From Aeromonas piscicola (lineage in GTDB: Bacteria; Pseudomonadota; Gammaproteobacteria; Enterobacterales; Aeromonadaceae), in contig NZ_CDBL01000007.1 in NCBI RefSeq assembly GCF_000820005.1, forward strand, positions 124,001 through 188,000: DNA of 64,000 nt. The letters run 5' to 3'. The position numbers were made by a program, and so were the translations under genes. This document shows positions 1 to 8,974 of this stretch, piece after piece; position 1 is the stretch's first letter, and each line of letters starts with the position of its first letter. Under the pieces are notes generated by a model, which made no database searches, was not told the DNA's origin, and saw nothing but the letters and a program-made list of their open reading frames with translations.

Positions 1-588
1 TTCGGTGTCCCCTGCCAGCCGCTCTGTTTCGATGTGGCCGAGCCGCAGGCGGTCAAGCAGGCCTTTCAGCAGCTGTTTGCCCAGACCCGTCAGCTGGATG
101 TGCTGGTCAACAATGCCGGTGTGCTGGAAGAGGCCCTGCTTGGCATGGTCAATCAGACGCAGTTGGAGATGACCTTCAGCCACAATACTTTCAGCGTTGT
201 CTATTGCAGCCAGTATGCCGCCCGCCTGATGCATCGCAGCGGTGGTGGCAGCATCATCAATCTCGCTTCCCTGATGGGACGGGTGGGCGCCGCCGGGCTC
301 AGCAGCTATGCCGGCAGCAAGGCGGCGGTGATCGGCATCACCCAGTCACTGGCCAAAGAGCTGGCAGCCAGCCAGATCCGGGTCAACGCCATCGCCCCCG
401 GCTTCATCGATACCGAAATGGCGCGTGCCATCCCGGACCAGAAGTTCGCCGAGCGTCTCGCCAGCATCGCCATGGGGCGGATCGGCACGCCGGACGAGGT
501 GGCCAAGGTAGCGCTGTTCCTCGCCTCCGACCTGTCGAGTTACGTGACCGGTCAGGTCATAGGTGTGGATGGAGGCATGTTGGTCTGA
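1..588 (+). CDS. 3-oxoacyl-ACP reductase-like short-chain dehydrogenase (5' truncated by window)
   Basis: NAD(P)-dependent short-chain dehydrogenase/reductase of the FabG type, expected to reduce 3-oxoacyl thioesters. The frame is open from base 1, so the N-terminal TGxxxGIG cofactor loop (about 50 residues) lies outside the window. Visible family marks are VNNAGV (about nt 106-123), the catalytic Ser in INLAS, and the YAGSK tetrad motif 13 residues after it. The C-terminal GQVIGVDGGM is typical. Its stop overlaps the next start (ATGA at 588), so it is the upstream member of a fatty-acyl operon with the ligase, LuxE and LuxC. Its substrate may be an ACP-bound acyl group made for glycan modification; that role is inference. 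Confidence 0.85.
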   Translation, partial: FGVPCQPLCFDVAEPQAVKQAFQQLFAQTRQLDVLVNNAGVLEEALLGMVNQTQLEMTFSHNTFSVVYCSQYAARLMHRSGGGSIINLASLMGRVGAAGLSSYAGSKAAVIGITQSLAKELAASQIRVNAIAPGFIDTEMARAIPDQKFAERLASIAMGRIGTPDEVAKVALFLASDLSSYVTGQVIGVDGGMLV

Positions 589-1958
589 TGAAGCAACTTC
601 ATCCTCTACTCGCTCATCTGCATGAGGATAACCCGGCGCCGGCCTGGCGGGATCTGCTGGATGGCTGGCTCTCCTACGGCGAGCTGGCACATCGGGTGAC
701 ACAAGTGGCGGCGACTTACCCGAGTGAGCGCAGCCTCGTCTATCTGCCCTTCTTCACCCGTACCACCCATCTGCTGCATTATCTGGCCGCCCTCAGGCTG
801 GGACATGCAGTTATGCTGGCGGATCCCGCCCTGCCATTGGTCCAGCATCAGACCTGCTGCCAGCAGTTCGCCGTGACCTGCCGGGTAAATGAAGAAGGAG
901 AGTTGATCCGTCTCAGGGATACCAGCCCGCTGTTGCACCCCGAGCTGGCGGTGTTGCTGCCTACCTCGGGCAGCACGGGCAGTGCCAAGTGGGTGCGCCT
1001 CTCGGGCCGCAATCTGGCGGCCAACGCTGCTTCCATCGCCGACTATCTGGCGCTGACGACGACTGAACGAGCCATCACCAGCCTGCCGCTGTTCTACTCC
1101 TATGGCCTCTCGGTGCTCAACAGTCATCTGCTGGTGGGCGCCTCCCTGGTGCAAAGCGAGGGGAGCGTGCTGGATCGCACCTTCTGGCAGCAGGTCGAGC
1201 AGCATGGCGTGAGCAGTTTTGCCGGGGTGCCCTTTACCTATCAGATGCTGGCCCGGCTGCGCTTTGACTGGGCCCGGTATCCCTCCCTGCAGACCCTGAC
1301 CCAGGCAGGGGGACGACTCGAACCCGTGCTGGCGCAGCAGTTTGCCGAACAGGCCCTGCGGCTGGGGCGCCGTTTCTTCGTCATGTATGGCCAGACAGAG
1401 GCGACGGCGCGCATGGCCTGGCTGGCGGCGCACGAGGTGGTCACCCATCCGGATGCCATCGGCCGGGCCATTCCCGGCGGCCACTTCTCCCTGCGCGAGC
1501 TGGAGGGTGGCAAACCCGGGGAGGGTGAGCTGGTCTATCGCGGTGACAACGTCATGCTGGGCTATGCCAGTGCCGCCGAGGATTTGGCGCAGGGAGCCCT
1601 GTTGCAAGAGCTGGCCACCGGCGATCTGGCCCGCAGTGACGAGGCGGGCCGTTACTACATCTGCGGTCGTCTCAGTCGTTTTCTCAAGTTGTTTGGCAAG
1701 CGTGTCAGTCTGGCGGAGGTCGAGAGCCAGCTTCATCGCTGGGGCTGGTCGGGAGCCTGCGGTGGGCGTGATGACTGCCTGCTGGTGGTCGTCGAACCCC
1801 ATGGCGAACTGACGGCTGACGGGTTGCAGCGCGAGCTTGCGCAGTGGCTGCAGGCACCGCCACGAGCGGTGCGGGTGATGCAGATGGCACAGCTGCCGCG
1901 TACCGTCAACCACAAGATTGACTATGCTGCCCTGACCAGACTGGCGGAGGAGGCGTGA
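588..1958 (+). CDS. AMP-dependent acyl ligase (acyl-CoA/acyl-ACP synthetase family)
   Basis: ANL-superfamily adenylating enzyme of 456 residues, predicted to activate a carboxylic or fatty acid as acyl-AMP. The P-loop-like TSGSTGSAKW is near residue 125, the YGQTEATARM motif near 266, the hinge GRLSRFLKLFGKRVSLAEVE near 360-379, and a C-terminal catalytic Lys in NHKID near 442. It is somewhat shorter than the usual 500-550 residues. The start ATG at 588 overlaps the preceding stop, and its own stop overlaps the luxE start, so the genes look translationally coupled. Together with LuxE and LuxC it suggests an acyl-activation and reduction route, but the substrate cannot be told from sequence. 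Confidence 0.85.
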   Translation: MKQLHPLLAHLHEDNPAPAWRDLLDGWLSYGELAHRVTQVAATYPSERSLVYLPFFTRTTHLLHYLAALRLGHAVMLADPALPLVQHQTCCQQFAVTCRVNEEGELIRLRDTSPLLHPELAVLLPTSGSTGSAKWVRLSGRNLAANAASIADYLALTTTERAITSLPLFYSYGLSVLNSHLLVGASLVQSEGSVLDRTFWQQVEQHGVSSFAGVPFTYQMLARLRFDWARYPSLQTLTQAGGRLEPVLAQQFAEQALRLGRRFFVMYGQTEATARMAWLAAHEVVTHPDAIGRAIPGGHFSLRELEGGKPGEGELVYRGDNVMLGYASAAEDLAQGALLQELATGDLARSDEAGRYYICGRLSRFLKLFGKRVSLAEVESQLHRWGWSGACGGRDDCLLVVVEPHGELTADGLQRELAQWLQAPPRAVRVMQMAQLPRTVNHKIDYAALTRLAEEA

Positions 1959-3016
1959 TGGAAAGTTTGCTCGCCGCCCCCATCTTCGACCTGCCCCAGG
2001 CCGCCAAGCAGGCGCTGTTGCTGGCGCGGCTCAATGCCCTGACCCGTCACCATGTCGAGCACTGCGCCCCTTATGCCAATGTGCTGCATGCCTTCGGCTG
2101 GACGGCAGAGGCTGCCGATTATGGCGAGCTGCCCTATCTGGCGGCCCGGCTGTTCAAGCTGGCTCAGTGGCAGAGCGTGCCCGAGGCCGAGGTGTTCAAG
2201 GTGCTCACCTCGTCGGGCACCACGGGGGCGCCGTCACGGATAGTGCTGGATCGGGAGACCGCAGCGTTGCAGAGCAAGGTGCTGGTGAAGATACTGCAGG
2301 AGTTTGTCGGCAAGCAGCGTCTGCCCATGTTGCTGGTGGAGCAGCCCGCCCTCATCCAGAACCGCAACGGCTTTTCGGCGCGCGGCGCAGGTGCCCTGGG
2401 GCTCTCCTTCCTCGGCCGGGACCACACCTATGCCCTCGACGAGCAGATGCGGCCCAACTGGCCGGTGATAGAGGCGTTTTGCGACAAATACGCCGGTCAG
2501 CCTGTGTTGCTGTTCGGCTTTACCTTCATGGTCTGGCAATGCCTGCTGGAGCCCCTGCGCGAGCGCGGACTGCACCTGCCCTTTGAGCAGGGCATTTTGT
2601 TTCACAGCGGCGGCTGGAAGAAGCTGCAGCATCTGGCGGTGAACAATCCCGCCTTCAAGGCGCGCTGCCGCGAGCAGCTGGGGCTGGGTCGGGTACACAA
2701 CTTCTATGGCATGGTGGAGCAGGTGGGCTCCATCTTCGTCGAGTGCGAGCAGGGGCATCTGCATGCCCCCGTGTTTGCCGATCTGCAGGTGTGCGATCCG
2801 CTCACCCATCAGCCGCTCGGGGTCGGTAGGTCCGGTTTGTTGCAGGTGCTCTCCGCCATTCCCGGCAGTTATCCTGGCCACAGCCTGCTGACCGAGGATC
2901 TCGGCGTGCTGCTGGGGGAGGATGACTGCCCCTGTGGCCGCCATGGCCGTTATTTTCAGGTATCAGGACGCCAGCAAGGCGCCGAGGTGAGGGGATGCAG
3001 CGACACCTTCCAGTGA
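1958..3016 (+). CDS. luxE: LuxE-like acyl-protein synthetase
   Basis: Acyl-protein synthetase of the LuxE family (352 residues), which activates fatty acids as acyl-AMP and passes the acyl group to the LuxC reductase in luminous bacteria. The adenylate-forming motif SSGTTGAPSRIVLD is near residue 85, and the C-terminus has the DLG...CPCGRHGRYF signature shared with phenylacetate-CoA-ligase-like enzymes. The ATG at 1958 overlaps the ligase stop and has a strong GGAGGAGG Shine-Dalgarno. Its end overlaps luxC. No luciferase genes (luxAB) are here, so the pair probably serves lipid or glycan chemistry rather than light; as I recall, luxE/luxC homologues occur in Aeromonas flagellin glycosylation islands. 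Confidence 0.85.
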   Translation: MESLLAAPIFDLPQAAKQALLLARLNALTRHHVEHCAPYANVLHAFGWTAEAADYGELPYLAARLFKLAQWQSVPEAEVFKVLTSSGTTGAPSRIVLDRETAALQSKVLVKILQEFVGKQRLPMLLVEQPALIQNRNGFSARGAGALGLSFLGRDHTYALDEQMRPNWPVIEAFCDKYAGQPVLLFGFTFMVWQCLLEPLRERGLHLPFEQGILFHSGGWKKLQHLAVNNPAFKARCREQLGLGRVHNFYGMVEQVGSIFVECEQGHLHAPVFADLQVCDPLTHQPLGVGRSGLLQVLSAIPGSYPGHSLLTEDLGVLLGEDDCPCGRHGRYFQVSGRQQGAEVRGCSDTFQ

Positions 3017-4200
3017 CGCCGCCTGCGGCGGCAGAGGGGCTTTGGCAGGCGGGCCCCGAGGTGAGCTTTGTATCACCGGCTGCCAGCTGGCAGACGTTCT
3101 GCCCGCAGCCGCTGCCCTGTTTTGCCCCCGTCATCTGCGACTTCGTGGCGGCCCTGTCGACACGCCTGCAGCAGGAGGGGCGGCGTCATCCCGATCTGGC
3201 TGCGTTCGGCTTCTGGCTGCGGCCGCGCCAGCTGGCCAGAGAGCGGCAGCGGCTGCAGGGACGGGGACCGATGGGGGTCACGTTTCACCTGGTGCCCTCC
3301 AACGTGCCAACTGTGGCCTTCTACTCCTGGTTGATGGCCCTGCTGATGGGCAATCCCTGCGTGGTGCGGCTGTCGTCACGCCGCGATCCGGTGCAGGAGG
3401 CCATGCTGGCCATCCTCAATGAACTCTTCAGCCTGAGTGAGTGGCAAGGGATCGCCGCCCGCACCCGCTTTATCCGTTATGACCACGACGAAGGCACCAC
3501 AGGCTGGTTGTCGGCCCGCTGTCGGCTGCGCATCATCTGGGGTGGCGACGAGACCATTCGCCAGGTGCGGGCCATTCCTCTCTCCCCAAGTGCACAGGAA
3601 GTGGTATTTCCGGATCGCCGCTCCATGGCGGTGCTCGACAGCCACTGGCTGGCCGGGCTGGATGCTGTGGGCTGGCAACAAACCCTAGGGGCCCTGCAAC
3701 AGGACTGTACCCGTTTCAATCAGCAGGCCTGCGCCTCCCCCACCACCCTCTGCTGGCTGGGCGAGCCCGACGACGAGTTGCGCCGCCGTCTGCTGGAGGC
3801 CCTGTTTGCGCCCTTTGCCGATGATCCTGCCTTGGTGATGGAGCGGCTCATCCACAGTCAACAAAATGCCGCCCTGGACGGTGAGATGCAGCTGAGCGCA
3901 TTCCCGGGTGTCACCTTATTGACTCCGGCCGCCTCCCTGCGGCTCGCACACGTCGGAGGAGGTACAGTCGCCGAGTTTGTGGCCGATACCCTGAATGAGC
4001 TGCTGTTGCAGCCGTGGGATATGCAGACCTGTGTCTGGGTCGGTGCACACAAGGCGCAGCTTGAGGATGCCTTGCCGAATGCGCCCACCTCACGCATAGA
4101 CAGGGTTGTGGCGCCGGGACAGGCGCTGGCATTCGAATGGCACTGGGATGGCATTGACATGCTGCAAGTTTGCAGCCGTGGTCTCGTCCAGCATGAATAA
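2995..4200 (+). CDS. luxC: LuxC-like acyl-CoA reductase
   Basis: Fatty-acyl reductase of the LuxC family (401 residues), an aldehyde-dehydrogenase relative that reduces an acyl-Cys intermediate to aldehyde with NADPH. VPSNVP near residue 100 lies in the LuxC core, and QQACASP near 243-249 carries the likely nucleophilic Cys. The gene overlaps luxE by 22 bases and ends the GC-rich operon. An untranslated stretch of about 170 bases follows before the glycosyltransferases. It probably works with LuxE as a fatty acid reductase complex; in a glycan island it could supply an aldehyde or alter an acyl substituent, which is inference. Confidence 0.85.
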   Translation: MQRHLPVTPPAAAEGLWQAGPEVSFVSPAASWQTFCPQPLPCFAPVICDFVAALSTRLQQEGRRHPDLAAFGFWLRPRQLARERQRLQGRGPMGVTFHLVPSNVPTVAFYSWLMALLMGNPCVVRLSSRRDPVQEAMLAILNELFSLSEWQGIAARTRFIRYDHDEGTTGWLSARCRLRIIWGGDETIRQVRAIPLSPSAQEVVFPDRRSMAVLDSHWLAGLDAVGWQQTLGALQQDCTRFNQQACASPTTLCWLGEPDDELRRRLLEALFAPFADDPALVMERLIHSQQNAALDGEMQLSAFPGVTLLTPAASLRLAHVGGGTVAEFVADTLNELLLQPWDMQTCVWVGAHKAQLEDALPNAPTSRIDRVVAPGQALAFEWHWDGIDMLQVCSRGLVQHE

Positions 4201-4371
4201 TCGGGTGTGGCTCACATAAATCCCGCAGCTTCAATGGATTAGCTTGGTCAGGCATATCTCTTGCAGTAAAACCTGACAGAGAGGGGGGAAGGGTTGACAG
4301 GGACCGTGCGGTAGCCTTGCCCATTTTCTCTCATCCGCTTCTTTTCTACTCATCTTCTCTTGGATTTCCCT

Positions 4372-5343
4372 ATGAAAGTCAGCGTATTGGTGCCTGTCTA
4401 CAATCTGGCGCGCTTCATCGAACCCTGCCTGCTCAGCCTGCTCGAGCAGCACACAGATTTCGAGTTCGAGGTGATCGCCATCGATGACGGCTCGAGTGAT
4501 GACTCCTGGACTATCTTGCAGCGGCTGGCGCGGCAGTGGCCGACACTGCGCATTCTGCAGAACGAACAGAACATGGGGCTGGCCAAGACCCAGAAGCGGC
4601 TGCTTGCAGAGGCAAAGGGTGACTATCTCGCCTATGTGGATGGGGATGATCTGGCCCTGCCGGACAAGCTGCAGCGCCAGGCCGAGTATCTGGATGCACA
4701 CCCGGGTTGCACCCTCTGCTACCACGAAGCCGAGATGTTCGATGATGAGACAGGGGCACGGATCAAGTTGTTTACCCGTGACTACTACAACAGCCAGCAT
4801 CTCGAACCCGTCATGACGCGAGAGGCCTTGATCCGGTTCGGGGTATTCGTCAATGCCAGCTCCATCATGTTTCGGCGTTATGAGGGGATGGAAAATGCCA
4901 TCGACGAGGGATGCAAGATCATCCTCGATTACCCCTGGCATATTCTGAATCTCTCTCTCAACCCGGGAACCCTCGACTTTATCCCCGAGCTGCTGGGGCG
5001 CTATCGCTTCCACACCCTGAGCTTTGGCGGGCAGACCCGCAAATCGGCCGAGCGTCGTGAGCAGTCGCTGCGCGACCTGCTGCGGGCTTGTGACAATGCC
5101 GGTGACTTTGGCGCTGATCCTGTGACCATTGCCCAAGGGCGTGCCCATCACTACTACTCTGCCGCGCTCTATTTCTTGCGGCAGGGAGACTACGCCCGTT
5201 TTCTCAACCTGCTTGAGCAGTCGGTGAGCGAGGTGACCATGCTGGCACCGGGCTGGTTTTTCGACGAGCGGCATCAGCTGGCGTGGGAGGGGCGCACCAA
5301 TCCGGCCAGCGTCGTGCAACAACTGTTTGGAGATGCAGCGTGA
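4372..5343 (+). CDS. Family 2 glycosyltransferase
   Basis: GT-A fold, family 2 glycosyltransferase of 323 residues, cytosolic or membrane-peripheral. It has the N-terminal VSVLVPVYN strand, the nucleotide-binding DDGSSDDSW near residue 38, and the metal-binding DGDD near residue 89. I chose the ATG at 4372 because VSVLVPVYN follows directly; an upstream in-frame TTG at 4360 would add four residues. Base composition is GC-rich like the lux genes, unlike the downstream cassette. The gene ends against the start of the mutase fusion (stop TGA 5341-5343, next start GTG 5340), so the two are coupled. Donor and acceptor sugars are unknown. Confidence 0.85.
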   Translation: MKVSVLVPVYNLARFIEPCLLSLLEQHTDFEFEVIAIDDGSSDDSWTILQRLARQWPTLRILQNEQNMGLAKTQKRLLAEAKGDYLAYVDGDDLALPDKLQRQAEYLDAHPGCTLCYHEAEMFDDETGARIKLFTRDYYNSQHLEPVMTREALIRFGVFVNASSIMFRRYEGMENAIDEGCKIILDYPWHILNLSLNPGTLDFIPELLGRYRFHTLSFGGQTRKSAERREQSLRDLLRACDNAGDFGADPVTIAQGRAHHYYSAALYFLRQGDYARFLNLLEQSVSEVTMLAPGWFFDERHQLAWEGRTNPASVVQQLFGDAA

Positions 5344-7442
5344 GTTATCAGGCGATTGTCATCGGAGCCGGGCTGTCCGGCGCCGTCATGGCGGAGCGAA
5401 TGGCCAGCCAGCTTGGCTGGAAGGTGCTGTTGCTGGAACAGCGCGACCACATAGGTGGCAACTGCTTCGATGAGTATGACGAGCATGGGGTGCTGATCCA
5501 TCGCTATGGGCCGCACCTGTTTCATACCGACAAGCAGGAAGTCTGGGATTACCTGTCGCAGTTTACCGCGTGGTTGCCTTACGAGCATCGCGTGCTGTCA
5601 CGTATCGATGGACAACTGGTGCCCATCCCGTTCAACCTGACCAGCATAGAGCGTTGCTTCCCGGCCGAGAAGGCCGCGGCCATGATTGAGGCTCTTCAGG
5701 CCAGATTCGGTGAGGGGGCCAGAGTGCCCATCATGGCGCTGCGGCAGGAAGCTGAGCCTCTGCTGGCTGAGCTGGCTCAGTTCATCTATGAGCGTGCCTT
5801 CGTCAACTACACCAGCAAGCAGTGGGGTGTATCACCAGAGCAGGTCTCGCCGGAGGTCACTGCGCGAGTGCCGGTTGTCGTCAATCGTGATGACCGTTAC
5901 TTCATCGATCCCTGGCAGGCGGTGCCCGAGCAGGGCTACACCGCCATGTTCGAACGCATGTTGGCGAACCCCTTGATTGAGGTCCGGCTATCCACCCCCA
6001 TGGGAGCCCATGTCTGTCTGGATTGGCAACAGAAACGGATACTGCTGGATGGCATGCCATTTGCCGGACCGCTGGTCTATACCGGCATGCTGGATCAGTT
6101 GATACCGGAGGATCACTATGGTCTGCCGTATCGCTCGCTGCGCTTTGAGCACTGTCATCTGCCGCAAGCCCAATTTCAGCCGGTGACCACGGTCAATTAC
6201 CCGAATGAAGAGGCCTATACCCGCATCACCGAATTCAAGCACCTGACAGGGCAGCAACATCCCGGCACCAGCATCGTTTATGAATATCCCTGTGCCTATG
6301 TGCCAGGGCAGGGGTTGGAACCTTACTACCCGTTGTTTACCGACGTGGCTAAACAGAATTATCAGGCCTGCCGCAATGAATTGGCCCAGTTCCCGCAGCT
6401 GATAGCCCTGGGTCGCCTTGCCGAGTATCGCTATTTCGATATGGATGATGCGGTTGTAAATGCGCTGTCGTACTTTTATGAATTTGAGAGGTTACGGCCG
6501 CCATTAATATCAGTTGTTATGCCAGTCTATAATTGTGAGGATTTTGTTGAAGAAGCAGTTAATAGTATTCTCTCGCAAACGTTCAAAGATTTTGAAATCA
6601 TCATTATAGATGATGGCTCAACAGATAATACACGTGAAATTCTCCAATTACTTTCAAGACAAGATTCGCGTATAAGACTATACCATCAGAGTAACGAAGG
6701 TTTGGTATTCAGCCTGAATAAAGCGATTAAACTTGCACGAGGAAGGTTTATCGCTCGAATGGATGCAGATGACATATCTGTAACGGATAGATTTGAACGG
6801 CAAATTGAGTTCATGAACAATCATCCAGATGTATATATATTGGGCGGGTGGGCTAAACTTTTCGGTGAGATAAATGAAGTTTGGCATCACCGACAGGATG
6901 ACAATTTCATAAAAAATCTGCTCATGTTTAGGACGTCGGGATTTCAACACTCTTCTGTTTTAATAAGAAGAACAGTCTTTGATAAATATGAGTATGAATC
7001 TCAATGGCCTCATCTTGAAGATGTTGCCTTGTGGTGCAAGATTGCCGCTAATGAAACATGGAAGTTTCATAACTTGAGGTGCATTCTTGTTCACTATCGA
7101 ACACATTGCAAACAGGTGAGTGAAATATATCGTGAAACACAATCAGTTGGCTTCGCAAAGGTTAATTTTTCATATGTAAAACAGCTTGGCGGGGATATTC
7201 CCTCTCTTGAGTTATGGCGTAAGATAATAGAAGTCTCATCGATGGAGGCATCAGAAGTAGTGGCAGCAGGCGCGCTGTTGAGTGATATTAGGTCAAAGTT
7301 AAAATTACCTGATGAGTTTTTTGTAATTGAAGAGCGATGGTTAAAAATTTGCTTGGTAAATGAGGTGTTACGTCACCATTATCAAGCATTTGGACCATGT
7401 CGGAATGATTTTATATTCTTGGCTGAATCACAACTAGTTTGA
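5340..7442 (+). CDS. glf: UDP-galactopyranose mutase fused to a family 2 glycosyltransferase
   Basis: Bifunctional protein of about 700 residues. Residues 1 to about 375 are a Glf mutase (UDP-galactopyranose to UDP-galactofuranose, flavin dependent): GAGLSG at 9-14, HIGGNCFD, GPHLFHT, NYTSKQWG and the closing YRYFDMDDAV. Residues from about 387 to 640 are a GT2 domain: ISVVMPVYN, DDGSTDNT near 424 and RMDADD near 473. The start GTG at 5340 has GGAG nine bases upstream and overlaps the previous stop. G+C falls from 37 of 60 (6361-6420) to 18 of 60 (6541-6600) inside the frame, so the fusion sits at a recombination edge. The GT2 half may transfer the galactofuranose made by the mutase half; this is inference. 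Confidence 0.85.
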   Translation: MSYQAIVIGAGLSGAVMAERMASQLGWKVLLLEQRDHIGGNCFDEYDEHGVLIHRYGPHLFHTDKQEVWDYLSQFTAWLPYEHRVLSRIDGQLVPIPFNLTSIERCFPAEKAAAMIEALQARFGEGARVPIMALRQEAEPLLAELAQFIYERAFVNYTSKQWGVSPEQVSPEVTARVPVVVNRDDRYFIDPWQAVPEQGYTAMFERMLANPLIEVRLSTPMGAHVCLDWQQKRILLDGMPFAGPLVYTGMLDQLIPEDHYGLPYRSLRFEHCHLPQAQFQPVTTVNYPNEEAYTRITEFKHLTGQQHPGTSIVYEYPCAYVPGQGLEPYYPLFTDVAKQNYQACRNELAQFPQLIALGRLAEYRYFDMDDAVVNALSYFYEFERLRPPLISVVMPVYNCEDFVEEAVNSILSQTFKDFEIIIIDDGSTDNTREILQLLSRQDSRIRLYHQSNEGLVFSLNKAIKLARGRFIARMDADDISVTDRFERQIEFMNNHPDVYILGGWAKLFGEINEVWHHRQDDNFIKNLLMFRTSGFQHSSVLIRRTVFDKYEYESQWPHLEDVALWCKIAANETWKFHNLRCILVHYRTHCKQVSEIYRETQSVGFAKVNFSYVKQLGGDIPSLELWRKIIEVSSMEASEVVAAGALLSDIRSKLKLPDEFFVIEERWLKICLVNEVLRHHYQAFGPCRNDFIFLAESQLV

Positions 7443-8923
7443 TGGATATAATTATGGAAAAAGTGATTGTCTTCGGTGCTGGCGGGCTATTTACAGTATT
7501 CTCACCATTTATAAAGTCTAAATACCATCTGGCAGCCATTTCAGATAATGACATAAAGCAACATGGTAGAATAATCGATGGAGTTGAAATAATATCACCC
7601 GATAATATTACCCACTTGGATTTTTCGCTTGTTATTGTGACTAGCATGTATTTCAAGGCGATAAAAGAAAAGCTAATAGCTCTTGGCATAGAAGATGATA
7701 TTATCATTGATGTGTATGATGACCTTTTAATTCGAGAGAGCGTTGCACATCACTTAATTGAACATGATGAATTCATCATGGCAAAAAATAAAATATCATC
7801 ACTCTCGTTAACGAAAAAAAAATTGATAGTGATGAACTCCTTAGGGAATGGAGGAGCGGAGAGAGCACTATTAAATTTAAGTCAGCGGCTTGAAAATAAT
7901 AAAAACATATTCGTAGTTGTTATTGAGGGAGGTGGAGAATATTTTAATGACCTTAGTCACTTGGTTTCAACAATAGAGATTTTTTCATCCCCTGAAAACA
8001 GGCTGCTTTCTCGTTGTTTGTTTATGCATTTTTCTGCCAAGGAGATATGCTCTCGGTTATTTGGCCGAAACATATATGCTATTGCCATTGCATATATTGA
8101 GGGACTTTCTACCAATCTTGTCTCAGGAATCAATAGCAACTATAAAGTCGCTTGTATACATGCAAATTTACTTTCTCATCATGTTAGCGCTCCTTATTAC
8201 ACATCATTGAAAGCAGAGTATGATGCTTATGCTAATATGGACCAGATTATCTTTGTATCTAATTCTGTCAAGGATGGATTCAACAAGAGAATAGGATTGA
8301 AAGACTTTGAGTCAAGCATAATAGGAAATATCTTTGATATTGAGGCCATTAATAGCATGTCCAAAATGGATGATAGCTCTCAAGTATTATATCCATATAT
8401 TATTGCTGTTGGGAGGCTAGTCGAAGTCAAAGGGTTTGATAAGTTGATTCGTGCCTTCACCAAGATTAAAATAAATACCCTAGAAGATCTCAAGCTTGTT
8501 ATTATTGGGGATGGCCCCCTAAAGTCTGCCTTGGATGATCTAATCTCTTCATTGGGAATGAAAGATCATATATTTTTATTAGGGAAGAAAGAAAATCCAT
8601 ATCCATATATTAAGTCTGCTCAATGTTTAGTCTCGTCTTCAGTTAGTGAGGGACACCCACTATCCATTGGCGAGGCCATAATCCTTGGTGTACCAGTCAT
8701 TGCAACTAATTGTGAAGGGAATGTAGGGATGCTAGCACATGGCCGTTATGGTTATTTGTGTGACAATTGTGAAAGTGGATTGGTGAGTGCATTAACATAT
8801 TTTCTTAATTCCCCAATGCATCGGGCGGTATTGCAGTTTAAATCTGTTTGTGGACAAATTCTTTTATCGGGTAAAAACGAAGTCGAAAAATGGAATGAGA
8901 TTATAAATAAATCAGTATGTTAG
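7442..8923 (+). CDS. Family 4 glycosyltransferase with N-terminal Rossmann-like domain
   Basis: Protein of 493 residues in two parts. Residues 1-105 form a small Rossmann-like unit (VIVFGAGGLF, then ISDNDIKQHGRIIDG, then LVIVTSMY). From about 130 a GT-B glycosyltransferase begins (NSLGNGGAERALLNL), with VGRLVEVKGFDKL near 320 and the E-x7-E motif EGHPLSIGE near 402, typical of family 4 retaining enzymes. The ATG at 7442 overlaps the preceding stop; ATG 7454, with GGA seven bases before it, is an equally good start. It contains a run of nine A (7814-7822). The same small domain recurs in neighbouring genes. Sugar specificity is unknown. Confidence 0.8.
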   Translation: MDIIMEKVIVFGAGGLFTVFSPFIKSKYHLAAISDNDIKQHGRIIDGVEIISPDNITHLDFSLVIVTSMYFKAIKEKLIALGIEDDIIIDVYDDLLIRESVAHHLIEHDEFIMAKNKISSLSLTKKKLIVMNSLGNGGAERALLNLSQRLENNKNIFVVVIEGGGEYFNDLSHLVSTIEIFSSPENRLLSRCLFMHFSAKEICSRLFGRNIYAIAIAYIEGLSTNLVSGINSNYKVACIHANLLSHHVSAPYYTSLKAEYDAYANMDQIIFVSNSVKDGFNKRIGLKDFESSIIGNIFDIEAINSMSKMDDSSQVLYPYIIAVGRLVEVKGFDKLIRAFTKIKINTLEDLKLVIIGDGPLKSALDDLISSLGMKDHIFLLGKKENPYPYIKSAQCLVSSSVSEGHPLSIGEAIILGVPVIATNCEGNVGMLAHGRYGYLCDNCESGLVSALTYFLNSPMHRAVLQFKSVCGQILLSGKNEVEKWNEIINKSVC

Positions 8924-8974
8924 TCTGTATAGGATTTATAATCTATCCACAAAATCAATGATTTCGGTGAATAT

